Positions 35,244 through 42,981 of a stretch of DNA of 64,000 nucleotides are shown here, piece by piece. Made by a program: the position numbers and the translations under genes. Location of the stretch: assembly GCF_009707465.1 (NCBI RefSeq), contig NZ_CP046120.1, positions 3,377,501 to 3,441,500 of the forward strand, written 5' to 3'. Origin of the DNA: Novosphingobium sp. Gsoil 351 (lineage in GTDB: Bacteria > Pseudomonadota > Alphaproteobacteria > Sphingomonadales > Sphingomonadaceae). The notes under the pieces are model-generated. The model was not told the DNA's origin and made no database searches. It saw only the letters and a program-made list of their open reading frames with translations. Position 1 is the first letter of the stretch. Every line of letters begins with the position of its first letter.

Positions 35244-36799
35244 GTCGCGTTCCGCTCCGCAACTAGCGCGTTCAACTCTTCGAGGATTGCGAGCACCTCG
35301 CGTTCCTTCTTCAGCGCGACGGCAACGATTTCGGACGGGGAGCGATGATCTTCGGCTGCCTTGGCGTTGGGGTTCTTCTGGTCGAGATTAACAGCGCGAA
35401 CGATGCCATCGTCGTCACGCTCGATCAGCGCGGGCCCGTTCACCACCCAAGCACGGATGTCCTCGCCACGCGCGTTCCACCATTCAGTGAGGTCGGCAAG
35501 GTCGGCAGGCTGGAGAGGCGCGGTCTTGCTGTACTTCTTGCGCCCCTCGGGCACCGGCTGTTCCCAATAGTGAATTTCGCCAGTCGGCCCAGTGGTGTCG
35601 AAGAACAGCAAGTTCGAGGCGATGTCGGTGTATGGCGCGAACACGCCTTCGGGCAGGCGAACGATGGTGTGGAGGTTGAACTTTTCCAGCAGGTCCGCCT
35701 TGATCCGCGCCGCGACGCCATCGCCGAACAGCACGCCGTGCGGCACAACCACCCCGGCTCGGCCTTTGCCGCCACGCTTAAGCCGACGCATGATGAGTTG
35801 CAGAAACAGGAGCGCCGTCTCTGCGGTCCGGCGGTCATTTGGAAAATTGGCCAGGATGCCGGCTTCTTCTTCGCCGCCAAAGGGTGGGTTGGAAAGGATT
35901 ACCTCGACCCTCTCGCGTTCACCGATGTCTGCCAGCCGGAAGCGCAATGCGTTGCCGGGATCAATGTCGGGTGCTTCCAGGCCGTGAAGCAACAGGTTCA
36001 TCTGTACCAGCAGGTATGGAAGAGGCTTGGCTTCTACCCCGTGCAGCGAGCCCGACTGTAGTTGCTCGCGTTTTTCGATGGTGTCCGCCTGCCCGGCCAT
36101 ATGTGCGTAGGATTCGGTGAGGAAGCCACCGGTACCGCAAGCGGGATCGAGCACTCTTTCGCCGATCTGGGGATCGACCCGATCGACCATGAAGCGGACG
36201 ACAGTGCGCGGCGTATAGAATTCGCCGCTATCGCCCGCCACGTCGCGCATCTCGCGCAGCAGGGTCTCGTACAGGCGGCCAAGCGTGTGCATCTCCTCCG
36301 AGCTGTCGAAGTGGATGCCGTGGATCAGATTGATTACGTCGCGCAGCAGGTAGCCGCTTTCCATCCGGTTTTGCACGCCGCGGAACACCGTGGCGATCAC
36401 GTCGCGCCGATCACGTCCGCCATTCGTGCCGCGCAGTGAGCGAAGATAGGCGAACAGACCTGGTCCTCGCGTGCCGTCCGGCCTGGTCGCTTCCTCGGCG
36501 TTGATAAACGTGAGGAGATCGGGACCCGTAATTCCGTCCTTGTTGGCTGCCCAATCGCGCCAGCGGTAAGGGGCTTCGATGGCGGCATGAAAGGGTTCAC
36601 CCGCCAGTTCTGCTTCATCTGAATGGACGCGTTCGAGGTCGTCGAGGAACTTGAGGAACATGACCCACGTGAGGACGGGTAACCGGTCAAGGTCGCCATT
36701 GAGGCCCTTGTCCTTGCGCATGATTTTGCGCGCGGATTTGACGATTGAGTCGAGACGTTGAGCGGTTGTCTGTGCAGCAGCAGTCTTGGCGCGGGCCAT
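35240..36799 (-). CDS. hsdM: Type I restriction-modification N6-adenine methyltransferase HsdM
   Basis: A 519-residue DNA methylase that protects host sites and forms the core of the restriction complex. The N-terminal HsdM_N helical region covers about residues 10-145. SAM motif I is VLDPACGTGGFLTESY and catalytic motif IV is LSNPPFGGEEE. A Gly-rich GRAGVVVPHGVLFGD and FNLHTIVRLPEGVFAPYTDIA follow, all typical. The C-terminus carries a short coiled segment (EIVAVALKKEREVLAILEEL) that would contact HsdS. Its stop is overlapped by hsdS; hsdR ends 20 bases upstream. Intact. Confidence 0.96.
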   Translation of the reverse strand: MARAKTAAAQTTAQRLDSIVKSARKIMRKDKGLNGDLDRLPVLTWVMFLKFLDDLERVHSDEAELAGEPFHAAIEAPYRWRDWAANKDGITGPDLLTFINAEEATRPDGTRGPGLFAYLRSLRGTNGGRDRRDVIATVFRGVQNRMESGYLLRDVINLIHGIHFDSSEEMHTLGRLYETLLREMRDVAGDSGEFYTPRTVVRFMVDRVDPQIGERVLDPACGTGGFLTESYAHMAGQADTIEKREQLQSGSLHGVEAKPLPYLLVQMNLLLHGLEAPDIDPGNALRFRLADIGERERVEVILSNPPFGGEEEAGILANFPNDRRTAETALLFLQLIMRRLKRGGKGRAGVVVPHGVLFGDGVAARIKADLLEKFNLHTIVRLPEGVFAPYTDIASNLLFFDTTGPTGEIHYWEQPVPEGRKKYSKTAPLQPADLADLTEWWNARGEDIRAWVVNGPALIERDDDGIVRAVNLDQKNPNAKAAEDHRSPSEIVAVALKKEREVLAILEELNALVAERNAT

Positions 36800-36818
36800 G
36801 GTCTTCCTTCAGATGTTG

Positions 36819-39185
36819 TCAGGCGGCGTAAAGCGCCTGGTTCAGTTCCGCCACAGCCTCGCGCATGGCCTGTGGTCCACCAAATCGACGGGCGATCTCG
36901 CTTGGATTCCCGAAGTCCGACACGGGCTGCACCTTGAGGGCATGCGGGAGTGAAAGTTGGTCAGGGCCACCGCCGGCATAGCGATCGAGCAGTGCGTCGA
37001 GGATAGCGCGCGCATCATCTCCATAGCGGTCGAACAGGCCGTTTTCGCGAACGCGCCGTGCGCGCTCCGCGCGGGTGGTCAAAGGCGCGTTCCAGGCAAG
37101 GTGACAAATCAGATCGAAGGGATCGTCGTCGGGCTGCCCTGCCTCGGTCATAAGCGCATGGAGGTCGATGCCGCGTTCCGCTAATGCGTCGATCACCGCG
37201 CCACGCTTGTCAGCCATCGCCCATTCGGCCCGGAACGCTGCGGGGGTGGGGAAGAGGGTCCGCACCTTTTCACCCGTCCAATCGGTGAGCTTCCGGCAGG
37301 TAAGGCGCTTGCCGTCGGCGTCGAGGTCATAGACCAGGTGGGCAACCACCTCGACTTCGCCGCCGTCGACGTAGAATTTACGCGGCAACCCGTCACTATA
37401 GTCATCGGGAGGCAGCACGGTCGGCCCAGCGTCTGAGTCCGTTGCCGTTTCTTCCGGCGGCTCGTGCTCCTCGACCTCTGTGGCGATGACTGCGCCCTCC
37501 GCGTCGATCTCGGTGGTGACCTCAGCCGCCGGCTCGCCATCAAAGCCTGGATCGGCGAATTTCTCCGTTGCGGTCCCGGTGTAGTCCAGAATTGAAAACC
37601 AGAGTTTGCCGTAATCCTCGCGCAATCGCGTGCCGCGGCCGATGATCTGCTTGAATTCCGCCATCGAGCCGACAACGCGCGCCAGCACGACGTTCTTGCA
37701 GGTCGGAGCATCGACCCCGGTGGTGAGCAACTGCGAGGTCGTGAGAATGACGGGGGTGTCAGCCTCGACATCCTGGAAGTGGCTGAGCATGCCTTTGCCA
37801 ATGTCGCCTTCGTCAGATGTGACCCGGGCGACATAATCGGGATGCCGCGCGACCATATCGGTGTTCAATCGAACCAGGGCCGCGCGCATCTCGCTGGCGT
37901 GGTCCTGGTCAACGCAGAAGACGATGGTCTTGGCGTAGCGATCGGTGTTCGTGAGGAAATCGGTCAGATGGCGCGCTATCGCTTCGGTGCGCGCGCGCAG
38001 GGCCACCGTCCGTTCGAAATCCTTTGTCTGGTATTCGCCGTCTGGCACTTCCCGACCGAAGCGATCGAGCTCGCCAACACTCGGTCGCCAGCCGGCCGCA
38101 TCAAGATCGGTGACGATTCGGTGGACGCGGTAAGGTGCGAGGAAACCGTCGGCGATCCCTTGGGCAAGGGAGTAGGTGTAAAGCGCCTCGCCGAAATAGC
38201 TGTAAGTGTCGCGGCTCTCCTCTCGCAGAGGGGTTGCCGTCATACCGAGCTGATAGGCGGGCTCGAACCAGTCGAGGATTTCCCGCCAGGCGCTGTCGTC
38301 ACGAGCACTGCCGCGATGGCACTCGTCAACAACGATTAAATCGAAGAAGTCGCGGTCGAACTCGCGGTAAAGGCCGGGTCGCCGTTCATCACGCGCTATC
38401 GCTTGATAGGTAGAGAAGTAGATGTCTCGCCCGTGGCTGATGGCGTCTGAACCCAGCTTCCAGCGCGCGTCGCCGAACGGCGTGAACGTTTTGTCCTTCG
38501 GGTCGTCTACCAGGATGTTTCGGTCGGCGAGAAACAGGATCTTGGGCCGACGGTGGTCGCCCCGCTTGTTCCAGCCGGCAGTCCACAGGCGCCAGCAAAT
38601 TTGGAATGCGACTGCCGTCTTGCCTGCGCCGGTACACAAGTTGAGTAGGGCCCGGCGGCCGCCGCCGTGGATGGCCTCCAGTGCTCGATTGACCGCGATT
38701 TCCTGATAATAGCGGAGCGGTCGTTCCGGATCGGGGAAGCCGGCGGCCAGAACCTTGTCCCCGGCCTGTTCGCCGAGTGCCAAGTCTTGCCGTTGGCGGC
38801 GCCAGAGTTCTTCCGGGGTGGGAAAATCGGAGCGAACAGTCTCAGTGCCGGCGGTCATGTCGATCTCGATGATCTCGTTGCCGTTGCCCGCATACGCGAA
38901 GCGAAGCCCTAGCACTTCAGCGTATTCACGAGCCTGTTGCACGCCGTCCTGGGCAGAACGGTAGCCTGCTTTGGCCTCGATAACGGCGATGGGGTAATCC
39001 GGGCGATACCGAAGAATGTAATCAGCTCGCTTTCGCTTCCCGCGCCTTGTGTTGCCCGCGACAAACATGACACGGCCATCGGTGAAGGTCCGTTGTTCCT
39101 GGATTGCACATGGTGCGTCGTCCCAACCTGCAGCCTGCAGCTTAGGGACGATGAACTTCCGGCAAGTATCTGCTTCTGTGGCCAT
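36819..39185 (-). CDS. hsdR: Type I restriction endonuclease subunit HsdR
   Basis: The motor and nuclease subunit, 788 residues, that translocates and cuts unmethylated DNA. The nuclease site is KRADYILRYRPDYPIAVIEAK, cut for length, with the D and E-x-K residues near 70-90. The SF2 helicase has NLCTGAGKTAVAFQI (Walker A), VVDECHRGSA (DECH box), MTATPLREES and QIIGRGTRLRED (motif VI). The C-terminal part resembles the EcoEI-type R-subunit domain. ATG 39185 is chosen; reading further upstream is not conserved. First gene of the hsdR-hsdM-hsdS operon, with a promoter expected in 39186-39490. Confidence 0.95.
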   Translation of the reverse strand: MATEADTCRKFIVPKLQAAGWDDAPCAIQEQRTFTDGRVMFVAGNTRRGKRKRADYILRYRPDYPIAVIEAKAGYRSAQDGVQQAREYAEVLGLRFAYAGNGNEIIEIDMTAGTETVRSDFPTPEELWRRQRQDLALGEQAGDKVLAAGFPDPERPLRYYQEIAVNRALEAIHGGGRRALLNLCTGAGKTAVAFQICWRLWTAGWNKRGDHRRPKILFLADRNILVDDPKDKTFTPFGDARWKLGSDAISHGRDIYFSTYQAIARDERRPGLYREFDRDFFDLIVVDECHRGSARDDSAWREILDWFEPAYQLGMTATPLREESRDTYSYFGEALYTYSLAQGIADGFLAPYRVHRIVTDLDAAGWRPSVGELDRFGREVPDGEYQTKDFERTVALRARTEAIARHLTDFLTNTDRYAKTIVFCVDQDHASEMRAALVRLNTDMVARHPDYVARVTSDEGDIGKGMLSHFQDVEADTPVILTTSQLLTTGVDAPTCKNVVLARVVGSMAEFKQIIGRGTRLREDYGKLWFSILDYTGTATEKFADPGFDGEPAAEVTTEIDAEGAVIATEVEEHEPPEETATDSDAGPTVLPPDDYSDGLPRKFYVDGGEVEVVAHLVYDLDADGKRLTCRKLTDWTGEKVRTLFPTPAAFRAEWAMADKRGAVIDALAERGIDLHALMTEAGQPDDDPFDLICHLAWNAPLTTRAERARRVRENGLFDRYGDDARAILDALLDRYAGGGPDQLSLPHALKVQPVSDFGNPSEIARRFGGPQAMREAVAELNQALYAA

Positions 39186-39388
39186 ACTTGCCGGACGTTG
39201 TGCCGCGGGTTGCCAATCATGGCAAACGGTTAGAGAGGGGCGGCAACGCCGGCCTGCGTGCTCGGATCTTCGGGCCCTAACGAGGCGCCGCCACGTTCCC
39301 AACGCGCGATAGGCCGCGCAAACATTCGGGCTCGCCTTGTCCCGCTGACGGAACGCTTGGCCGCAAATACCCCATCACCTCGTGCTTC

Positions 39389-39404
39389 AAAATCGGCCGA
39401 TTTT
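39389..39404. promoter_or_regulatory. 16-bp perfect palindrome in hsdR/unknown divergent region
   Basis: AAAATCGGCCGATTTT reads the same on both strands and is followed by CTATATTGAT, which contains a -10-like TATATT. It lies in the 305-bp gap between hsdR (minus, start 39185) and the unknown gene at 39491 (plus). It is a good operator candidate for controlling one or both. Nothing else was recognised in this gap. Confidence 0.45.
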
Positions 39405-39490
39405 CTATATTGATCGGCAGAGCGCAGGGGATTTTCTCTTGCGCGCTGCAATCCACCAACGCCCCCGCGGGGGAAACCGGAGATTGCGGC

Positions 39491-40129
39491 ATGGCCGAAG
39501 TACCCAAACAAGATGCGGCAGACCAGAAAAGTCAGCCTTTCGCTCCTAACGGTCCGCTGAATTGCCCATCTGGTGTTCTCAGCTCACCGCTTCGCAACGG
39601 CACAGCGCTCGATGGGCTTGTCCCCGACCGCCCGCTGATCAACTCGTTGCTGGAGCGTTCCGAGCTGCGCATGGTTGAACCGCCGATCGATCCGTCGATC
39701 GACTTTACCCGGTGCCGCGGTTTCGCGCGTCAGCTCAATCGGGCGGCGGTAGCCCTAGGACAATGCGACACATTCGAGATTGAAAGTATCGCGCGCGGTG
39801 TGATTGCGCAGCTCCACCAGCCGGGGGTCAAGGAAATTGGCGACCGGAAGCTCGCCTATTACATCTCGAACGATCCGATCGACCCTGTGGTGATCTTCGT
39901 AGAAGCTATTCGGCTGGCGCACCGCGCTCTGCACCAAGATGCGTACGGCAACGACGGGCTTGACCTCGACGGTGTCGCCTACATCGTCGAACGTCTGCAG
40001 GAAGCGGAAGGCCTGCGGGCGGGCAAGCAGGACATTCGCTTCGACGTGCTGCGGGAGCTGTCGGCCCTGCTGGTGGCTATCCTCGAAAAGGCAGAAGAGG
40101 AGTGCTGGGCATGCGTCGAAGCAGGGTGA
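39491..40129 (+). CDS. Hypothetical protein (island module of three, gene 1)
   Basis: A 212-residue protein with no recognised domain. The first 60 residues are polar and probably disordered. The rest looks helical (RGFARQLNRAAVALGQCDTF, EIGDRKLAYYISNDPIDPVV, FVEAIRLAHRALHQDAYG). ATG 39491 follows GGAGATTGCGGC, a good ribosome site. The stop overlaps the next gene by 19 bases, and that one overlaps the third, so the three form one translational unit. The neighbours are a small basic protein and an HUH-like protein, which makes a DNA-processing role possible. It has no similarity that I recognise. Confidence 0.7.
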   Translation: MAEVPKQDAADQKSQPFAPNGPLNCPSGVLSSPLRNGTALDGLVPDRPLINSLLERSELRMVEPPIDPSIDFTRCRGFARQLNRAAVALGQCDTFEIESIARGVIAQLHQPGVKEIGDRKLAYYISNDPIDPVVIFVEAIRLAHRALHQDAYGNDGLDLDGVAYIVERLQEAEGLRAGKQDIRFDVLRELSALLVAILEKAEEECWACVEAG

Positions 40130-40359
40130 AAAAGCCAGCCGCCCGGAAGGAAGATCGCCATGGCCTTAGGGACATGTACATCAATCGGCCCGGTGGTGAC
40201 GCCGGACTGATCATGGCGGGTGTCTGGGGTGATTCCGAAGCCGAATTTGGCGAGATCGCCGCCCTCGAAGCCAAAGATCGTCAGCGCCGTCGCCCGGATC
40301 GGTTCACGAACAAGATCAAGCCCAGGACGGGAGCGGGGGCAGCCGCTCATCGTGACTGA
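40111..40359 (+). CDS. Small basic hypothetical protein (module gene 2)
   Basis: An 82-residue protein with a lysine/arginine-rich start (RRSRVKKPAARKEDRHGLRD), an acidic middle (GVWGDSEAEFGEIAALEAKD) and a basic tail. ATG 40111 has GAGGAG upstream. It overlaps gene 1 by 19 bases and gene 3 by eight bases, which supports it as a real gene. Function not recognised; a nucleic-acid-binding accessory protein is possible from composition alone. Confidence 0.6.
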   Translation: MRRSRVKKPAARKEDRHGLRDMYINRPGGDAGLIMAGVWGDSEAEFGEIAALEAKDRQRRRPDRFTNKIKPRTGAGAAAHRD

Positions 40360-41254
40360 CCTTTCCAAGGCTGAAGTCTTGAAAGCATTGGCCGCCGCAG
40401 AATTTGCGGCGGCCTTTGCGTTGCCACTCGACACGATGGTTACGCTGGACTTCGGACGAATGAATCTGAGCGAACCGAGCGAGGCGCGGGACGAGCTTCA
40501 GCGGTTCGTCAAAACTGCCAACGCTTGGCTTTATGACCGGGGGCTTCCGACCGCGTCGATTGCAGTTGTTGAGCGGTCAATGGGCGGAAACATGCATGCA
40601 CACCTCGCCATGCATGTTCCAGGAATGCGGCGGGACGAAGGTCGGCTTCTGGGTATCCGGCACCGCTCGCACTTCAGGGCATGGGCCAGCGAATACACTG
40701 ACCGTCGACTTGGCAAGCATGTGCCTAGGGCGGTCAATATTCGCGGCTCGCTTTGTCCGTCCATTCTGCGACATTGGATTAGTGTCAGCTACCTGTTGAA
40801 GAGCCATGATCGCGATGCCGTGCTGGTTGGCGCGCGAAATCGCCCTGACCGCGAGACTCTCTGGCTGAGCGACATTCTCGCGTTCGACTACGTCAATCCG
40901 GGCGCCGTCGGGCCAGAGCGCCGGCTGTTCATTTCGAGCAATCTCGGGCCTGCGCGGCGCGCGATCGGCACGCCACCCGCAGCGGAGTTTTTGCTCGATC
41001 GCCAGCCCCACCTGGCGAATTTGGCGCTCTCGCTTACTGACGCATGCACGGCCCCCGATGCTCCGAGTGGCTTGCCGCGCCCTCGTCCATTTCGCGCTGC
41101 CGTGGAAGATGGTGTGTTTGATGTGCGGCGACTATACGGCAGCCAATTCGCGTCCTTTGTAACCGGTCTGGGTCGCCCGGCAAAAGCACCTGACATCCGT
41201 GAGTCCTTCCCGAAGCTGTCATTGCTGGAACGGTTAGATTTGTTGGGGGTGTAA
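40352..41254 (+). CDS. HUH-like (rolling-circle/relaxase-type?) protein (module gene 3)
   Basis: A 300-residue protein with GTG start at 40352. Residues about 75-90 read SMGGNMHAHLAMHVPG, containing His-x-His flanked by hydrophobic residues, the pattern of HUH endonucleases. A later SVSYLLKSHDRDAVLV supplies a tyrosine with following lysine, as in Rep-protein motif 3 (normally YxxK). The remainder is not recognised. If right, it would nick single-stranded DNA for replication or transfer of the island, or be domesticated. The evidence is limited to two short motifs. A weak hairpin, CCTGCT/AGCAGG (41255-41279), follows the stop. Nearest neighbours are the ardC remnant and the two small upstream genes. 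Confidence 0.5.
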   Translation: MTDLSKAEVLKALAAAEFAAAFALPLDTMVTLDFGRMNLSEPSEARDELQRFVKTANAWLYDRGLPTASIAVVERSMGGNMHAHLAMHVPGMRRDEGRLLGIRHRSHFRAWASEYTDRRLGKHVPRAVNIRGSLCPSILRHWISVSYLLKSHDRDAVLVGARNRPDRETLWLSDILAFDYVNPGAVGPERRLFISSNLGPARRAIGTPPAAEFLLDRQPHLANLALSLTDACTAPDAPSGLPRPRPFRAAVEDGVFDVRRLYGSQFASFVTGLGRPAKAPDIRESFPKLSLLERLDLLGV

Positions 41255-41403
41255 CCTGCTACTTTCTAAGAGCAGCAGGAAAGCTGTCCGCAAGCTATTG
41301 ATTACTAACCCTAAAGTAATCGATCGGGTTGCAGGAAGCAGCCTATTCAGCTGGGGATCCTTCCAGTTGAATTGCACTGCCGAAGTCATCAGAGTCGAGA
41401 GGA

Positions 41404-41725
41404 TTAAGCCCCTGCTTTCGCAAGGTAATCTGCTGCCACTCGGTCTTGGCAGCGGTGGTGAATATCGGATTCGCCGCGCAGCACCTTCAACCAAGAACCC
41501 ACGTAGGGACCGTGATCCAGTCGGGGCTCTGTTACTAACCCCAGAATGACGCAGGTGAAGGCGGCTCCCAGCTCGGCGATCAGCTCTTCCATGGCGTAAT
41601 CCGCAGAGCCAAACCGGGCTGAGTTTGCGATCCACCCGGGTCTTGGCTCCAGTCCAATGGGTCAGTGCGTGTGCGAGGGTATGGGATTCTGCCCCTTGAT
41701 CCTTGGCTTTCTCGCATCAAACCAC
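41404..41725 (-). pseudogene. ardC: Remnant of ArdC-family anti-restriction protein
   Basis: Pieces of an ArdC-type zincin-like protein appear in two minus-strand frames. Upstream is AESHTLAHALTHWTGAKTRV, where HALTH stands for the usual HExxH zinc motif with the glutamate lost. After a frame break comes RFGSADYAMEELIAELGAAF, then EPRLDHGPYVGSWLKVL and a stop at 41404-41406. The N-terminal DNA-binding domain is missing and a TGA lies just upstream. ArdC proteins on plasmids and integrative elements protect incoming DNA from type I restriction. Here the remnant lies near an intact type I locus. The flanking 41255-41403 and 41726-41979 hold no gene that I can support. Confidence 0.75.
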
Positions 41726-41979
41726 CCCCGGCGCCTCGGCCGCAAACTACCGCCCGTTCTCGCCACCGCAGTGCACTCCTACGGGGTGGACGGTGAGTCC
41801 CGCACACTAATTAGCTTGCGAGTAGTCCACGATTGGCGAGTGACGTGTCGCTCCTAGCTGTTGATTTGTCTACGATCGCTATTGTCTCTAGTACGCAAAA
41901 GGGACTTGATTTCCCACTCTTGCTGGACGGCGATTGAGGAAAGTCAGCGAGGCAGTCAGGAAAAAGACGGGATGCGGCG

Positions 41980-42981
41980 TTGAGTAGCTCAGATGATGCC
42001 GGCCATGAGCCAGCCGTCGATCCGTCGGTCCTGCAGACCGCGATCGAAGCGATATGCGGGGATCACGAGCATTACCCTGCCCACATCAACCGCCTCGAGT
42101 TCGACTGGCAACCGAAGTCCCACCTCCTAGACGGCGAGTTCCTGTATCCGCTATTTGGCGCCGGCGGGCCCGATATCGATGCGCTGATCGAGTACATTTA
42201 CCAATCGCTTGTCCCCTACTGCTTACCTCGCGCGGAGGTGAAACGGGTTACCGATAAGGCGTTCGCTGAAAAAGACATGCACGCTTTAATCGCTCTCGGT
42301 GACAAGGCGCGCGAGCTCTTTGTGAGAACGCGCAGCGCGGCGATAACGGGTGGTGAAGCGGGCGAGCTCCTCTTGTTTCTCACGTTGGAAGCCATGGTAA
42401 AGGCACCATTGCTCGTTTCCAAGATGAGCCTCAAAACGAATAGCAATATGAACATTCATGGCCGTGATGGCGTGCATGTCCGCTATTGTCCCAAGCTCAA
42501 AAGCCTGTTGCTTCATCTGGGCGAGTCCAAGCTCCACAAGGGCGTTGCCGGCGCCATCGACGATGCCATCAAATCCATCACCGAGTATCTTAACGACCTA
42601 GCCCTGCGTAAGCGAGAAATCGCAATTATCCATGGCCATATGGATCTGCACGGCATCGATCCAGCCGCGGACCGACATCTGCGTAACCTGTTGAATCCGT
42701 ATCGCGTGCCGCGTCCACTGAAGCACGAGATCCACACGTGCTTTATCGGTTTCGAATATCCTGCTTACGGCAAGGTAGCTGCCCTCCCGCCGGAGGAGGT
42801 GGAGGAGGCGTTCCGGCAGCAATACACCAAACGCGCACTGGAGATCACCGCGCAAATCCAGGATAAAATAGCGGTGGACCTCCCACCCCCAAATAACCTG
42901 CAATTCTTCGTCATGCCGTTCCCGGACATCAAGCACTTCCGGAAGACGTTTGCTCAAAAGCTGGGGATGGAAATTGATTGA
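41980..42981 (+). CDS. hamA: Hachiman defence protein HamA-like (DUF1837)
   Basis: A 333-residue protein. Residues about 120-200 have the DUF1837 pattern: GGEAGELLLFLTLEAMVKAP, LLVSKMSLKTNSNMNIHGRDGVHV (trimmed to the RDGVHV core) and LLLHLGESKLHKG. The Asp at about 163 and Glu-x-Lys at about 181-183 fit a PD-(D/E)XK nuclease site, as described for HamA. The start is TTG 41980, since no ATG lies near. It overlaps hamB by eight bases. Together they would form the Hachiman anti-phage pair, in which HamB activates HamA nuclease. Stretches beyond the core domain are less familiar. Confidence 0.85.
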   Translation: MSSSDDAGHEPAVDPSVLQTAIEAICGDHEHYPAHINRLEFDWQPKSHLLDGEFLYPLFGAGGPDIDALIEYIYQSLVPYCLPRAEVKRVTDKAFAEKDMHALIALGDKARELFVRTRSAAITGGEAGELLLFLTLEAMVKAPLLVSKMSLKTNSNMNIHGRDGVHVRYCPKLKSLLLHLGESKLHKGVAGAIDDAIKSITEYLNDLALRKREIAIIHGHMDLHGIDPAADRHLRNLLNPYRVPRPLKHEIHTCFIGFEYPAYGKVAALPPEEVEEAFRQQYTKRALEITAQIQDKIAVDLPPPNNLQFFVMPFPDIKHFRKTFAQKLGMEID

